The notes: a model not told the origin generated them from the sequence alone. DNA of 64,000 bases from Microbacterium proteolyticum (GCF_014192415.1 NZ_JACHXY010000001.1:372001-436000), one strand, 5' to 3'; counted from the first letter of the stretch, positions 7,682 to 17,639 are shown. Numbers and translations: made by a program.

Positions 7682-10600
7682 GTGTCGAGCCAGGTGACGG
7701 GCGTCGGTACTTCGAGCGAGGGCGAGTTCGGCGCGAACGAATGGCTCGTAGACGAACTCTACGAGCAGTTCAAAGTCGACAAGCACTCCGTAGACAAGGC
7801 CTGGTGGCCGATCCTGGAGGCGTACCACCCGGTCGTCGACGGGTCTTCCGCCGCTGCTCCCCCGCCCGCGGCGCCTCCGGCGCAGGCGGGCTCCGAGCCC
7901 AAGCCCATGACCGCCCCGATCCCGATCGTCGGTCAGGCACCGGTGGCGCGCACCACCGCGAAGCCCGCCAAGCCGCAGCCGATCCCGGCGCAGGCGCCGA
8001 ACGCCGTTCCCTCGGCGCGCTCCGAGAGCACCGAAGAAGATCGCGTCACGGTCCTGAAGGGCATGCCGAAGGCGCTGGCGTCTAACATGGACGACTCGCT
8101 GACGGTGCCCACCGCAACCAGCGTGCGCACCATCCCCGCGAAGCTGATGATCGACAACCGCATCGTCATCAACAACCACATGTCCCGCACGCGCGGCGGC
8201 AAGGTCAGCTTCACGCACCTCATCGGCTGGGCACTGATCCAGGCGCTGAAGGAGTTCCCGAGCCAGAACGTGTACTACGCCGAGATCGACGGCAAGCCGT
8301 CGGTCGTGGCGCCCGCGCACGTCAACCTCGGCATCGCGATCGACATGCCCAAGCCCGACGGCTCGCGCGCGCTGCTGGTGCCGAGCATCAAGCGCGCCGA
8401 CACCCTCACGTTCGGCGAGTTCCTCGCCTCGTACGAAGATCTCGTGCGCCGAGCCCGCGGCAATAAGCTCACCCCCGGCGACTTCCAGGGCACGACGGTC
8501 TCACTGACCAACCCCGGCGGCATCGGCACGGTCCACTCCGTCCCGCGCCTCATGCGCGGCCAGGGCGCCATCATCGGCGCCGGCGCGCTTGACTACCCCG
8601 CCGAGTTCCAGGGTGCGAGCGAGAAGACGCTCAACGAGCTGGCGATCGGCAAGACGATCACCCTCACCAGCACCTACGACCACCGCGTCATCCAGGGTGC
8701 GGGCTCGGGCGAATTCCTCAAGAAGGTGCACGAACTGCTCATCGGGCAGCGCGGCTTCTACGACGACATCTTCTCGGCGCTGCGCATCCCCTACGCCCCC
8801 ATCCACTGGGCCGCCGACATCAGCGTCGACATCTCCGAGCGCATCGACAAGAGCGCCCGCGTGCAGGAGCTCATCAACTCCTTCCGCGTGCGCGGTCACC
8901 TGATGGCCGACATCGACCCGCTCGAGTACGTCCAGCGCACGCACCCCGACCTCGAGATCGAGCAGCACGGCCTGACGTTCTGGGACCTCGACCGGGAGTT
9001 CGTCACCGGTGGTCTCGGCGGCAAGCGCGTCGCCAAGCTCCGCGACATCCTCGGCGTGCTGCGCGACTCCTACTGCCGCACCATGGGTCTGGAGTACATG
9101 CACATCCAAGACCCCGTGCAGCGCCAGTGGTTCCAGCGCAACGTCGAGGTCAAGTACACCAAGCCCGGTCACGACGAGCAGCTGCGCATCCTGTCCAAGC
9201 TCAACCAGGCCGAGGCGTTCGAGACGTTCCTTCAGACCAAGTACGTCGGGCAGAAGCGCTTCAGCCTCGAGGGCGGCGAGTCGCTCATCCCGCTGCTCGA
9301 CCAGATCCTGCAGGGCGCGGCCACGGTCGGCCTCGACGGGGCGGCCATCGGCATGGCCCACCGCGGTCGCCTGAACGTGCTCACCAACATCGCGGGCAAG
9401 ACCTACGGTCACGTCTTCCGCGAGTTCGAGGGCGCGGTCGCCATCGGCAGCAAGCGCGGGTCGGGCGACGTGAAGTACCACCTCGGCACCGAAGGCACCT
9501 TCGTCGGCGACGCCGGCGATGAGCTGCCCGTGTATCTCGCCGCCAACCCCTCGCACCTCGAGACCGTCGACGGCGTGCTCGAGGGGATCGTCCGCGCCAA
9601 GCAGGACCGCAAGCCCATCGGCACCTTCTCGTGGCTTCCCATCCTCGTGCACGGCGACGCCGCGTTCGCAGGCCAGGGCGTCGTGGTCGAGACGCTGCAG
9701 ATGTCGCAACTGCGCGGGTACCGTACCGGCGGCACGATCCACGTCGTGGTCAACAACCAGGTCGGCTTCACCACCACGCCGAACGATGCACGCACCTCGG
9801 TGTACGCCACCGACGTGGCCAAGACGATCCAGGCGCCGATCCTGCACGTGAACGGAGACGACCCCGAGGCCGTCGTCCGCGCGGCCGAACTGGCGTTCCA
9901 GTACCGCGAGGAGTTCCACCGCGACATCGTCATCGACCTCGTGTGCTACCGCCGCCGCGGCCACAACGAGGGCGACGACCCTTCGATGACGCAGCCGCTG
10001 ATGACGAACCTCATCGAGGCGAAGCGCTCCGTCCGCCGGTTGTACACCGAGTCCCTCGTGGGCCGTGGCGACATCACCGAGGACGAGTACGAGCAGGCGA
10101 AGCAGGACTTCCAGAACCGCCTCGAGGTCGCCTTCGCCGACACGCACGAGGCCGAAACGGGCGCCAACCCGGTCGTCACCGTCGACGCGACAGACGAGCC
10201 GGCCGTGGGTGCACCCGAGACGACCGGGGTGTCGCGCGAGGTCGTGCAGCACATCGGCGACGCCTTCGTGAACAAGCCCGACGGCTTCACGGTGCACACC
10301 AAGCTGCAGCAGCTGCTCGACAAACGCTTCGACATGAGCCGCAACGGCAACATCGACTGGGCCTTCGGTGAGCTGCTCGCCTTCGGTTCCGTGCTGATGG
10401 AGGGCACCCCGGTGCGTCTCGCCGGGCAGGACTCGCGGCGCGGCACCTTCGTGCAGCGTCACTCGGTGCTGCACGACCGCAGCAACGGGCAGGAGTGGCT
10501 GCCGCTGGCCAACCTCAGCGAGAACCAGGGACGCTTCTGGGTGTACGACTCGCTGCTCAGCGAATACGCGGCCATGGCGTTCGAGTACGGCTACTCGGTC

Positions 10601-11374
10601 GAGCGCCCCGACGCGCTCGTGCTGTGGGAGGCCCAGTTCGGCGACTTCGCCAACGGCGCCCAGTCGGTCATCGACGAGTTCATCTCCTCGGCCGACCAGA
10701 AGTGGGCGCAGCAGTCGAGCGTCGTGCTGCTGCTCCCCCACGGCTACGAGGGCCAGGGCCCCGACCACTCGTCGGCACGCATCGAGCGTTACCTGCAGAT
10801 GTGCGCGCAAGACAACATGATCGTCGCTCGCCCCTCGACGCCCGCGTCGTACTTCCACCTGCTGCGCCGTCAGGCCTACCAGCGCCCGCGCCGCCCGCTC
10901 GTGGTGTTCACGCCGAAGGCCATGCTGCGTCTGCGCGGTGCGACGAGCCCCGTCGAGAACTTCCTCGAGGGCCGATTCGAGCCCGTGCTCGACGACGATC
11001 GCGGCATCGACCGCGGTGCCGTGAAGCGCGTGCTCCTGCACGCCGGCAAGATCCACTGGGACCTGCGCGCCGAGCTCGACAAGAACCCCAACCCCGAGAT
11101 CGCACTCGTACGGGTGGAGCAGTACTACCCCGCCCCGATCGACGAACTCAACCAGGTGCTCGCGCAATACCCGAACGCAGAACTTGCCTGGGTGCAGGAC
11201 GAGCCCGAGAACCAGGGGGCGTGGCCGTTCATCGCCCTCGAGGTCGCCGACCAGCTCGGTGGTCGCCCGGTCCGCCGTATCTCCCGTGCGTCCGCCGCCT
11301 CCACGGCGACAGGCTCGCCGAAGGTGCACGCCAACGAGCACGCCGCGATCATGAAAGAAGCGCTGGGGAGCTGA
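7682..11374 (+). CDS. kgd: Multifunctional 2-oxoglutarate decarboxylase/dehydrogenase E1-E2 (KGD)
   Basis: 1230 aa. Residues 1-45 form the E1 N-terminal helix (ANEWLVDELYEQF). A Pro/Ala-rich linker (about 58-115) follows, then an E2-like succinyltransferase core (about 130-360) with TYDHRVIQG at its active site, then the thiamine-diphosphate E1 domain (about 370-1225) with GDAAFAGQG and NNQVGFTT. No lipoyl domain is present, as expected for actinobacterial KGD, which borrows lipoyl groups from SucB/DlaT. It feeds succinyl-CoA or succinate semialdehyde into the TCA cycle and in mycobacteria is inhibited by GarA. The GTG start has a GAGGAAAG site. It is monocistronic and ends in a strong terminator. 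Confidence 0.95.
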   Translation: MSSQVTGVGTSSEGEFGANEWLVDELYEQFKVDKHSVDKAWWPILEAYHPVVDGSSAAAPPPAAPPAQAGSEPKPMTAPIPIVGQAPVARTTAKPAKPQPIPAQAPNAVPSARSESTEEDRVTVLKGMPKALASNMDDSLTVPTATSVRTIPAKLMIDNRIVINNHMSRTRGGKVSFTHLIGWALIQALKEFPSQNVYYAEIDGKPSVVAPAHVNLGIAIDMPKPDGSRALLVPSIKRADTLTFGEFLASYEDLVRRARGNKLTPGDFQGTTVSLTNPGGIGTVHSVPRLMRGQGAIIGAGALDYPAEFQGASEKTLNELAIGKTITLTSTYDHRVIQGAGSGEFLKKVHELLIGQRGFYDDIFSALRIPYAPIHWAADISVDISERIDKSARVQELINSFRVRGHLMADIDPLEYVQRTHPDLEIEQHGLTFWDLDREFVTGGLGGKRVAKLRDILGVLRDSYCRTMGLEYMHIQDPVQRQWFQRNVEVKYTKPGHDEQLRILSKLNQAEAFETFLQTKYVGQKRFSLEGGESLIPLLDQILQGAATVGLDGAAIGMAHRGRLNVLTNIAGKTYGHVFREFEGAVAIGSKRGSGDVKYHLGTEGTFVGDAGDELPVYLAANPSHLETVDGVLEGIVRAKQDRKPIGTFSWLPILVHGDAAFAGQGVVVETLQMSQLRGYRTGGTIHVVVNNQVGFTTTPNDARTSVYATDVAKTIQAPILHVNGDDPEAVVRAAELAFQYREEFHRDIVIDLVCYRRRGHNEGDDPSMTQPLMTNLIEAKRSVRRLYTESLVGRGDITEDEYEQAKQDFQNRLEVAFADTHEAETGANPVVTVDATDEPAVGAPETTGVSREVVQHIGDAFVNKPDGFTVHTKLQQLLDKRFDMSRNGNIDWAFGELLAFGSVLMEGTPVRLAGQDSRRGTFVQRHSVLHDRSNGQEWLPLANLSENQGRFWVYDSLLSEYAAMAFEYGYSVERPDALVLWEAQFGDFANGAQSVIDEFISSADQKWAQQSSVVLLLPHGYEGQGPDHSSARIERYLQMCAQDNMIVARPSTPASYFHLLRRQAYQRPRRPLVVFTPKAMLRLRGATSPVENFLEGRFEPVLDDDRGIDRGAVKRVLLHAGKIHWDLRAELDKNPNPEIALVRVEQYYPAPIDELNQVLAQYPNAELAWVQDEPENQGAWPFIALEVADQLGGRPVRRISRASAASTATGSPKVHANEHAAIMKEALGS

Positions 11375-11386
11375 TCCCTCGCTGCC

Positions 11387-11418
11387 AAAGGCCCGGTCGA
11401 TACGTCGACCGGGCCTTT
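11387..11418 (+). terminator. Rho-independent terminator of kgd
   Basis: Perfect 14-bp stem (11387-11400 with 11405-11418) and a TACG tetraloop, the 3' arm ending in TTT, 13 bp after the kgd stop. Confidence 0.85.
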
Positions 11419-11494
11419 CGTCGTGGTGTCCGGCGTGGAGGACCGACACCGCCACGGGTGGACGACGCTGCGTCCGCCACCGAGGACGGTCGGT

Positions 11495-12796
11495 TCACGA
11501 TGGCGGGGCGGCCAACCCGAGTGTGGGGGCGAGTGCCGGGATGGCCCAGGCGAGGCTCGCGTCGAGCGTCTCGCCCGTGTGTCCGCCCCCCTCCACGATG
11601 TACGTCAGGGTCGTGAAGCCCGCGGCGTCCGCCGCCTGGGAGTTCGACAGCTGCCCGGGACCATAGGTGGTGTCGGCACTGCCCCAGGTGAAGATCGCCG
11701 TGTGCCCGGTGTAGGTCCCGGCGGGCGCGGCGCCCATGATCACCGACGGCTTGGCGGACTGGAACGCGGCCGCATCTCCGTTGTACACGTCGGCGACCGT
11801 CTCGGCGACGTGCTCCGAGCCGGGAAACTCGTTGCCCATCACGTCGAGCATCTGTCCCCAGGTCTCGGGATACCGTGAGCCGTACATCGCGGCGCACGAC
11901 CCCCCGTTCGAGAAGCCGCCGATCGTCCAGTAATGGCGGTCCTTGACGATGTTGAGGTTCTGCTCGGCCCACTGCGGCACGAGCTGATTGATGTACGTCG
12001 CGACCGCTCCGTACTTCGCGGAGTCGACGCACGAGGGGTCGAGATCGGGCGCGGTGAGCTGGTCGACCACGATGGCGATCGGGGCGAGCCCGTTATTCGC
12101 GGCGGCGAAGGTGTCGAGAGCCTTCGCCAACGAGGTGGGGTCGGGCGAGCCGGGCTGACCCATCATGAACACCAGCAGGGGCAGGGCCGGTGGGTTCGCG
12201 ACCTGGGCCGCGGGGGGAAGGTACAGCGACGCGTCACGCGCGGCGTACTGCCCGGTGGGGATCTTCGTGCTGCCGGTCAGCGCGCTCACCGATCCCTTCG
12301 CGGGCATGTCGGCGGGTGGTTGCCACGTTCTGTACAGCGTCGCCGGATCACCGGCGGCGGCGCTCTGCTGCGGCAACGACGCCGGGTCGAGTGCCTGCAC
12401 GCCGAGGATCGCGGCGAGGTTGTGCGTCACGCCGTACGCTGTGTTGACGCCGAGGATGCCGGCAAGCAGTGCCGAGATGACCGTCACGACGCCCGCGACG
12501 CGGCGCACCCGGGGGCTGCGGAAGATCCCGACGATGCCGACGGCGATGGCGGCGACCGCTCCGGACGCCCACCAGATCGCCGCGCCCGGCAGCGGGCCCT
12601 GGAAGGTGTCCATCGCTTCGAGGATCTTCGCGATCACGAACATCACGATCCCCGCAGCGACCCCGATCGACAGCGTGAGGACGAGGCGTCGGTGCGGCCA
12701 CACGATCACCGCGATCAGTCCGAGAACGGCGACGGCGGCGCTGACGAGCAGGAGCGGAGAGTCGATCAGCTCGAGCGAGAGGATGAATCTGTTCAC
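11495..12796 (-). CDS. Membrane-anchored alpha/beta-hydrolase (esterase D-like), possible aminoacyl-phospholipid hydrolase
   Basis: 433 aa. Residues 1-about 125 contain four hydrophobic helices; the rest is an extracytoplasmic alpha/beta-hydrolase of the esterase-D/antigen-85-like fold, with nucleophile elbow GGFSNGGS and a C-terminal EGGGHTGET holding the likely catalytic His. The GTG at 12796 is chosen over an ATG 15 nt earlier because it makes a GTGA overlap with the upstream stop and has GGGAGGGG five bases before it. Coupling to an MprF-like synthase suggests turnover of aminoacylated lipids, as described for alanyl-PG synthase/hydrolase pairs in corynebacteria. The substrate is inferred. 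Confidence 0.75.
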   Translation of the reverse strand: MNRFILSLELIDSPLLLVSAAVAVLGLIAVIVWPHRRLVLTLSIGVAAGIVMFVIAKILEAMDTFQGPLPGAAIWWASGAVAAIAVGIVGIFRSPRVRRVAGVVTVISALLAGILGVNTAYGVTHNLAAILGVQALDPASLPQQSAAAGDPATLYRTWQPPADMPAKGSVSALTGSTKIPTGQYAARDASLYLPPAAQVANPPALPLLVFMMGQPGSPDPTSLAKALDTFAAANNGLAPIAIVVDQLTAPDLDPSCVDSAKYGAVATYINQLVPQWAEQNLNIVKDRHYWTIGGFSNGGSCAAMYGSRYPETWGQMLDVMGNEFPGSEHVAETVADVYNGDAAAFQSAKPSVIMGAAPAGTYTGHTAIFTWGSADTTYGPGQLSNSQAADAAGFTTLTYIVEGGGHTGETLDASLAWAIPALAPTLGLAAPPS

Positions 12797-15306
12797 CGAC
12801 GCCCCTCCCACGCCGTCCGCGCGAGCGCGACCATCTCACGTCGTGAGGCGTCGGGCAGGTACGCGCGTCCTACTGCTGCCCCGATGCCCGGCAACTGCAG
12901 CGGGTCGCGGTAGGCGAGGGCGAGCGGACGGTAGCGCGGGCGGAACTTGCCCTTGAAGCGGAACAACGAGGCGAAGCCGTACGCCGGCTCCAGCACCTCG
13001 GCGAGCCAGCGCAGCAGAGCGCGGAGCGGGGCCGGGTCACCCTCGACCGCCTCTTCCGGGTCGTCCGCGAGCGGGGCACCCGACAGGCTCAGCAGCGTCG
13101 CACCCTCCTCCTGCAGCTGCAGGGCGGCCTTGGCGATGAGGAACTCCATCATCCCGTTGGGACCGTCCGTGCGGCGTCGCATGAAATCGAGGGTCCACCC
13201 CGTGATCTCACCGTCGGTCCAGCTCGGCATCCAGCTCGTGACCGCCTCGATGCGCTCATCGGGACCGACGGCGAGCAGGAGCCGCACGTCTCGGTCGCGC
13301 AGCTCGTCGAGCGACCCGAGCGTGAAGCCCATCTCGGGAAGCGCCCGATCGGCGACCCACTCCTCGTCGATGGCGACGACCTGCGACGCCTGCGACACGG
13401 TGAGCTCGTGCCAACGCGACCAGACGGCCGTGTAGCCCTCCCGCTCGGCGCGGGTGAGGGGTTGGCGGACCTTCTGCCAGGCCTTGCCGGCGAAAGTGAG
13501 CCCCGGCAGATCCATCACGGTCTCGACGCCGACCGGCACGTGGCGCCATCCCAGGTCGACGAGGTCGCGCAGGGTGTCGGCGTGCACGCTGTAGAACGCG
13601 GGGATCCACCCGTGCTCGACGCAATAGTCGGTGAACCCTCTCAGCGCCTCGGGGCGCCGCCCCGCCGGCGCGAGGGGATCGGCGACGGCGAGGGCGACAT
13701 CGCCGGAGAGCCGATAGGCGACCGCGCACTCTCCGTCCTCGGAGTACCAGTGACGATTGCCCGACCAGGTGCCCAGGAATCCGAGGGTGTCGCTACCGCG
13801 ACGGAGCAGATCGCGGTACCGGCCGTCGTCGCCCGCGTCGGGGCGCTGCACCCGGCGGTAGAGCCACAGGATCGATGCCACCACGATGATCCAGAACAGC
13901 ACGCCGATCCACTGGTAGGCGAAGAGGGCGGGGCCGCTGTGGGGGAACGCGGTCGAGCCTCCCGGGTGGGTGAACGCGGGTGGCAGGAAACGTCGCAATG
14001 TCACCGAGAGGAGGTCGAAGAAGGAGACCTCACGATCGAACGCGCGTTTTCCGATGGCTTCGACGGCGAAGAGCGTCGTCGCGCAGGCGAGGAATGCCCC
14101 CGTGAGCACGACCGCCACGGCTTTCGCGGCCTTCGGCGTCGCGCGCACCGAGAACCGCGCGCGGGCGATGACCAGCGCCGCTGCGAGCACGAGCGGGATG
14201 ACCACGCTCGCGATCGCCCACAGGACGTACTCCGCGCCGCTGCCGTCGACCCAGGGGTCGATGCGCAGGCGACCGTCGGCGAGCGAGACGAGGGGAAGGA
14301 CCGCGGATGCCACGAGCACGAACACCGCGACGACCCATGCCGCGCGGCGACCCTGCCGCAACCCCCACGCCGCGACCAGCAGCAGGACGAGCGGGGTGAT
14401 GGCCAGCAGTGCCGGCCCCGCGCCGCGCGTCATGAGGAGGGCGACCTGCTCATCGCACACCGACGCGGCAACCGTTCCGCACTGCGCGAGCACCTCGTCG
14501 TCGTACTGGGTGTACGCATCGACGACCAGGGACAGCGGGCCACGACCGCCGCCGCTGACCAACGCGACGATCGGCCCGCTGCCGACCACGGCGACCAGCA
14601 GCGCCAGCAGCGTGCGGCTCTCCCTCGTGGAACTGCGGTGCCACGACCGCCGCTCGCGACCCCGCGCCAGGACCGCGCCGACGGCGAGGCCGATCGCGGC
14701 GGCGGTGAGCCGGTACCAGGAGTCGGCATCGCCGGCGTACAGGGCGAAGAGCGCGAGCAGCGCGAAGCCGACCAGCCGCAGTCGGCGCCGCCACAGCGTG
14801 GTCGCGAACGCCGAGGCCGCCATGACCGCGCCCGCGATGGGCGTCGTCGGGTCGAGCACGGGGACTTCAGCGGCCACGACGGGTCGCAGGTCTGTCACCG
14901 TCCAGGCCACGGCGTGCAGGCCGATGCCCAGAAGCAGGCCCGCGAGCCCCGTCACCGCCAGGAGCAGCGCCGTGCGGCGTGCCCCCAGCAGACGTTCACC
15001 GTAGGCGAGGACCGTCAGGGCGAGCAGCACGGACGCCGCCGCGTCCACGGCCGAATCCGGCACGACGAGCGCGGTGAGCACCGTCCACCAACGACCGCTC
15101 GCGAACGTGGCCAGGGGACCTGCGCCCCAGACGAGGGCTCCCCCGTCGTTCCACAGCGATCCGGTCGCCGCCGCCGCGGCGATCACGATCACGGCAGCGC
15201 TGACGGCGACGGGATTGCGGGCGAGATACCTGCGGAGGTAGGGACCCACCGCCCGCAGGCGAGAGGGCGTGCGCGCGCCGGGCGCGGCTGTGGCTGTTTC
15301 GGACAT
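12793..15306 (-). CDS. MprF-like aminoacyl-phosphatidylglycerol synthase with multi-pass membrane N-terminus
   Basis: 837 aa. The N-terminal ~460 residues are multi-pass membrane; the C-terminal ~495-800 are the DUF2156/LPG-synthase domain of two tandem GNAT folds that moves an amino acid from aminoacyl-tRNA to phosphatidylglycerol, altering surface charge and resistance to cationic peptides. The first ~200 residues look like a rhomboid core (GRWWTVLTAL, then GERLLG and AGAVMAASA) but without a GxSG catalytic serine. The long flippase block of Firmicute MprF is not evident. The ATG follows TAGGCT by 7 nt (leaderless). The next gene, an esterase, overlaps it by 4 nt. The amino acid used is unknown. 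Confidence 0.82.
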   Translation of the reverse strand: MSETATAAPGARTPSRLRAVGPYLRRYLARNPVAVSAAVIVIAAAAATGSLWNDGGALVWGAGPLATFASGRWWTVLTALVVPDSAVDAAASVLLALTVLAYGERLLGARRTALLLAVTGLAGLLLGIGLHAVAWTVTDLRPVVAAEVPVLDPTTPIAGAVMAASAFATTLWRRRLRLVGFALLALFALYAGDADSWYRLTAAAIGLAVGAVLARGRERRSWHRSSTRESRTLLALLVAVVGSGPIVALVSGGGRGPLSLVVDAYTQYDDEVLAQCGTVAASVCDEQVALLMTRGAGPALLAITPLVLLLVAAWGLRQGRRAAWVVAVFVLVASAVLPLVSLADGRLRIDPWVDGSGAEYVLWAIASVVIPLVLAAALVIARARFSVRATPKAAKAVAVVLTGAFLACATTLFAVEAIGKRAFDREVSFFDLLSVTLRRFLPPAFTHPGGSTAFPHSGPALFAYQWIGVLFWIIVVASILWLYRRVQRPDAGDDGRYRDLLRRGSDTLGFLGTWSGNRHWYSEDGECAVAYRLSGDVALAVADPLAPAGRRPEALRGFTDYCVEHGWIPAFYSVHADTLRDLVDLGWRHVPVGVETVMDLPGLTFAGKAWQKVRQPLTRAEREGYTAVWSRWHELTVSQASQVVAIDEEWVADRALPEMGFTLGSLDELRDRDVRLLLAVGPDERIEAVTSWMPSWTDGEITGWTLDFMRRRTDGPNGMMEFLIAKAALQLQEEGATLLSLSGAPLADDPEEAVEGDPAPLRALLRWLAEVLEPAYGFASLFRFKGKFRPRYRPLALAYRDPLQLPGIGAAVGRAYLPDASRREMVALARTAWEGRR

Positions 15307-15313
15307 CGGCGAA

Positions 15314-15319
15314 AGCCTA
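15314..15319 (-). promoter_or_regulatory. -10 box (TAGGCT) for the leaderless mprF-like gene
   Basis: TAGGCT on the minus strand with 7 nt to the ATG at 15306 and no Shine-Dalgarno sequence between. Confidence 0.5.
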
Positions 15320-15342
15320 CGAGCTAAGCAGCGGGGCGGGCA

Positions 15343-16647
15343 TCAGTACCAGATGTCGAGAAGCGGAGTCATAGACGGTGCAAAGGAACGGTCGATCGCC
15401 GCGAGGGCGCCGGGTTGCCCCGAGGCGATCCCCGCCGCGGCCAGCTCGGTGACGCGCGTGCCGCCGAGCAGGATGGATCCGAGGGCGTTGACGGTCATCT
15501 CGACGTCGATCGCGTCGCCGTCGGCGACGGGTTCGACCACAGCCTCGCCGTCGTCGGCGATGACCACGTGCCACGCGCCGTCGGCGAACCCGAGCGGATC
15601 GGTCACGCGCATCGCCACCCGCAGCGGCGCGGTGTACGCGCGCGAGGCGAGGGCACGGGGCACGTCGAGGATCCGCAGCCACTGGTGGTCGGTCAGGGTC
15701 GCGGTGACCGCGCGGCGGTCGGCGACCATCCACTGCACGGGTGGCACGGGCGCCTGCAGCCAGGCCTTCACCGTGCCGACCAGGTCATGCTCGAGCACGA
15801 ACCTCCACAGGGCGGCATAGGCGTCGGGCGACTCAGCGAACAGCGCCCGCACGTCGAGGTCGTGCGCCGCGAAATCATCGCGATCGGCGATCGTGTACAC
15901 GACGATGCCGCGGTCGACTCCCTCTGTGTCGCGGTACACCACGGCGCGCACCTTCTCGCCCTGCTTGTCTCCGGGGGCGACACCCGCGACCCCTCGCCAG
16001 CGTCCATCCCACCCGGGCACCGATCCGGGGCGCTGCCGACGCACGCGATCGTGGACGGCACCGATCCTGTCGGCGAGGCCGTCGCGCGGCACGAAGTCGA
16101 GGCGACCGGCGGGGGTCGGACCCGTCCATCGGGCACGGGTGGTGTCGATCTCGACATCGGAGGCCCACGTGGCCGGCGAGAAGCCCCAGCGGCCGTAGAT
16201 GGTCGCCTCGGTCACGGTCAGGCCCGCGAGGGCGAAACCGGCCGCCGCCGCCGTGCGCAGCTCGCCACCCAGCATCGCCCGGGCGATCCCCCGACGCCGG
16301 TGGGTCGGTGCCACCGTCACGGCGCTGATGGCCCAGAGGTCGGTCTGTCGCCCCGGCGAGGTGGTGAGCTCGGTCGCCCAGGAGTCGACGGTGCCTACGG
16401 GCACCCCGGCCTCCACCCCGTCGCGGTCGTAGACGGCGGTGAGTCGGCGGGTGCGCAGGGTCAGGCGGGCGTTCTCGGCCTCATCGTCGGTGGACTCACC
16501 GCCGAGGAAACCTCGCGCCACGGCCCGTTGGAACGGCCGATACGCGTCGCCATCGGCATCCACCCGGGCGTATTCGAGCCCGGCGGCCGCGAGGTCATCG
16601 GCGGAGGTCTGGTCGAGGGGCAGCGTCAGGGGGTCGATGGATGCCAT
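15343..16647 (-). CDS. Eis-like GNAT N-acetyltransferase
   Basis: 434 aa, the size and layout of the Eis family: an N-terminal GNAT domain with the acetyl-CoA loop TVAPTHRRRGIARAML (111-126), a second GNAT-like domain, and a C-terminal SCP2-like domain. Mycobacterial Eis acetylates aminoglycosides, capreomycin and protein lysines; the natural substrate here is unknown, so a resistance role is only possible. The ATG lies 6 nt after TAGGCT, indicating a leaderless mRNA. It stands alone between the mprF-like operon and rsrA, all on the same strand. Confidence 0.82.
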   Translation of the reverse strand: MASIDPLTLPLDQTSADDLAAAGLEYARVDADGDAYRPFQRAVARGFLGGESTDDEAENARLTLRTRRLTAVYDRDGVEAGVPVGTVDSWATELTTSPGRQTDLWAISAVTVAPTHRRRGIARAMLGGELRTAAAAGFALAGLTVTEATIYGRWGFSPATWASDVEIDTTRARWTGPTPAGRLDFVPRDGLADRIGAVHDRVRRQRPGSVPGWDGRWRGVAGVAPGDKQGEKVRAVVYRDTEGVDRGIVVYTIADRDDFAAHDLDVRALFAESPDAYAALWRFVLEHDLVGTVKAWLQAPVPPVQWMVADRRAVTATLTDHQWLRILDVPRALASRAYTAPLRVAMRVTDPLGFADGAWHVVIADDGEAVVEPVADGDAIDVEMTVNALGSILLGGTRVTELAAAGIASGQPGALAAIDRSFAPSMTPLLDIWY

Positions 16648-16653
16648 GACCCC

Positions 16654-16659
16654 AGCCTA
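16654..16659 (-). promoter_or_regulatory. -10 box (TAGGCT) for the leaderless eis-like gene
   Basis: TAGGCT on the minus strand, 6 nt before the ATG at 16647. Confidence 0.5.
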
Positions 16660-16699
16660 CGGACCCCCTCCGACACCCACCGGGGGGCGCCGCGCGGCG

Positions 16700-16942
16700 T
16701 CAGTGGGTGGCTTGGATCGCCCGCAGGCGCGCGAGCACCTGATCGCGCAGCTCGTCGGGGGCGGTCTCTTTGCACGCCCGCGCGACCACGTCGGTCAGGG
16801 TGCGGGCCACGAGGGCTTCGTCCTGGCATCCGGGACAGTTCTCGAGGTGCTGACGGATGTCATTCGCCTCGGTCTTGCAGACCTCGTTGCGGAGGTACTC
16901 CTCCAGATCGCGCCGTGCCTTGTCGCAGCCGCAGTCGCTCAT
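16700..16942 (-). CDS. rsrA: Mycothiol-system anti-sigma-R factor RsrA
   Basis: 80 aa zinc-binding anti-sigma factor of the ZAS family. The signature HLENCPGC (His32, Cys36, Cys39) is present, with N-terminal Cys4, Cys6 and Cys22. In Streptomyces RsrA, disulfide stress oxidises the cysteines, releases Zn2+ and frees SigR to transcribe thioredoxin and mycothiol genes. The ATG overlaps the sigR stop by 4 nt, so synthesis of sigma and anti-sigma is coupled. An open frame extends upstream inside sigR in another phase but is a shadow. Confidence 0.93.
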   Translation of the reverse strand: MSDCGCDKARRDLEEYLRNEVCKTEANDIRQHLENCPGCQDEALVARTLTDVVARACKETAPDELRDQVLARLRAIQATH

Positions 16943-17622
16943 TTCTTCTCTCCCGTCGCGGCCTTGATGCCGCGCTCCTTGGCGTAGTCCGACAGCAGGT
17001 CGCGCAGGAGGCGTCGTCCGCGGTGCAGACGGCTCATGACCGTGCCGATCGGAGTCTTCATGATGTCGGCGATCTCCTGATAGGCGAACCCCTCGACGTC
17101 GGCGAGGTACACCGCCATCCGGAAATCTTCGGGAATCGACTGCAGGGCGTCTTTGACGACGGATGCCGGCATGTGGTCGATCGCTTCGGCTTCGGCTGAA
17201 CGTGCGCTGCTCGCGGTGGTCGACTCGGCGCCGCCGAGCTGCCAGTCCTCGAGGTCGTCGATGGCGCTCTGGTACGGCTCGCGCTGCTTCTTGCGATACG
17301 TGTTGATGTACGTGTTCGTCAGGATGCGGTACAGCCACGCCTTGAGATTCGTACCCTGCGTGAACGACGCCCACGAACCGAAGGCCTTCACGAAGGTCTC
17401 CTGTACGAGGTCGGCCGCGTCGGCGGGATTGCGCGTCATGCGCATCGCCGCGGCGTAGAGCTGGTCCATGAAGGGCAGAGCCTGCTCTTCGAACTGTGCG
17501 CGCGGCTCGGCCTGCGAGCCCGCTTCTGCGGTGTCGTCCATCGCGCGCCAGTCTACGTCGGGCATGTCGAAGGCCGCCGGGATGCTCGCCGGCGGGCTGT
17601 CTCGCTCGAGAAGTGCGGTCAC
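16939..17622 (-). CDS. sigR: ECF sigma factor SigR/SigH
   Basis: 227 aa group-IV sigma factor. Region 2 is seen around [15 protein letters not shown] and region 4 around [24 protein letters not shown]. It directs RNA polymerase to thiol-oxidative and heat-stress promoters of GGAAT-N18-GTT type, and one such promoter lies directly upstream (17649-17674), so it should autoregulate. The GTG at 17622 has AAAGGGGAC in front. About 40 acidic, Pro/Ala-rich residues precede region 2. It is co-transcribed with rsrA and divergent from aroA. Confidence 0.95.
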   Translation of the reverse strand: MTALLERDSPPASIPAAFDMPDVDWRAMDDTAEAGSQAEPRAQFEEQALPFMDQLYAAAMRMTRNPADAADLVQETFVKAFGSWASFTQGTNLKAWLYRILTNTYINTYRKKQREPYQSAIDDLEDWQLGGAESTTASSARSAEAEAIDHMPASVVKDALQSIPEDFRMAVYLADVEGFAYQEIADIMKTPIGTVMSRLHRGRRLLRDLLSDYAKERGIKAATGEKK

Positions 17623-17639
17623 GTGTCGTCCCCTTTCAG

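Noticed and set aside
8501..11455. 984-codon open frame antisense to kgd
   Set aside because: It mirrors kgd codons exactly; long antisense frames are expected in very GC-rich genes, and kgd has all its motifs.
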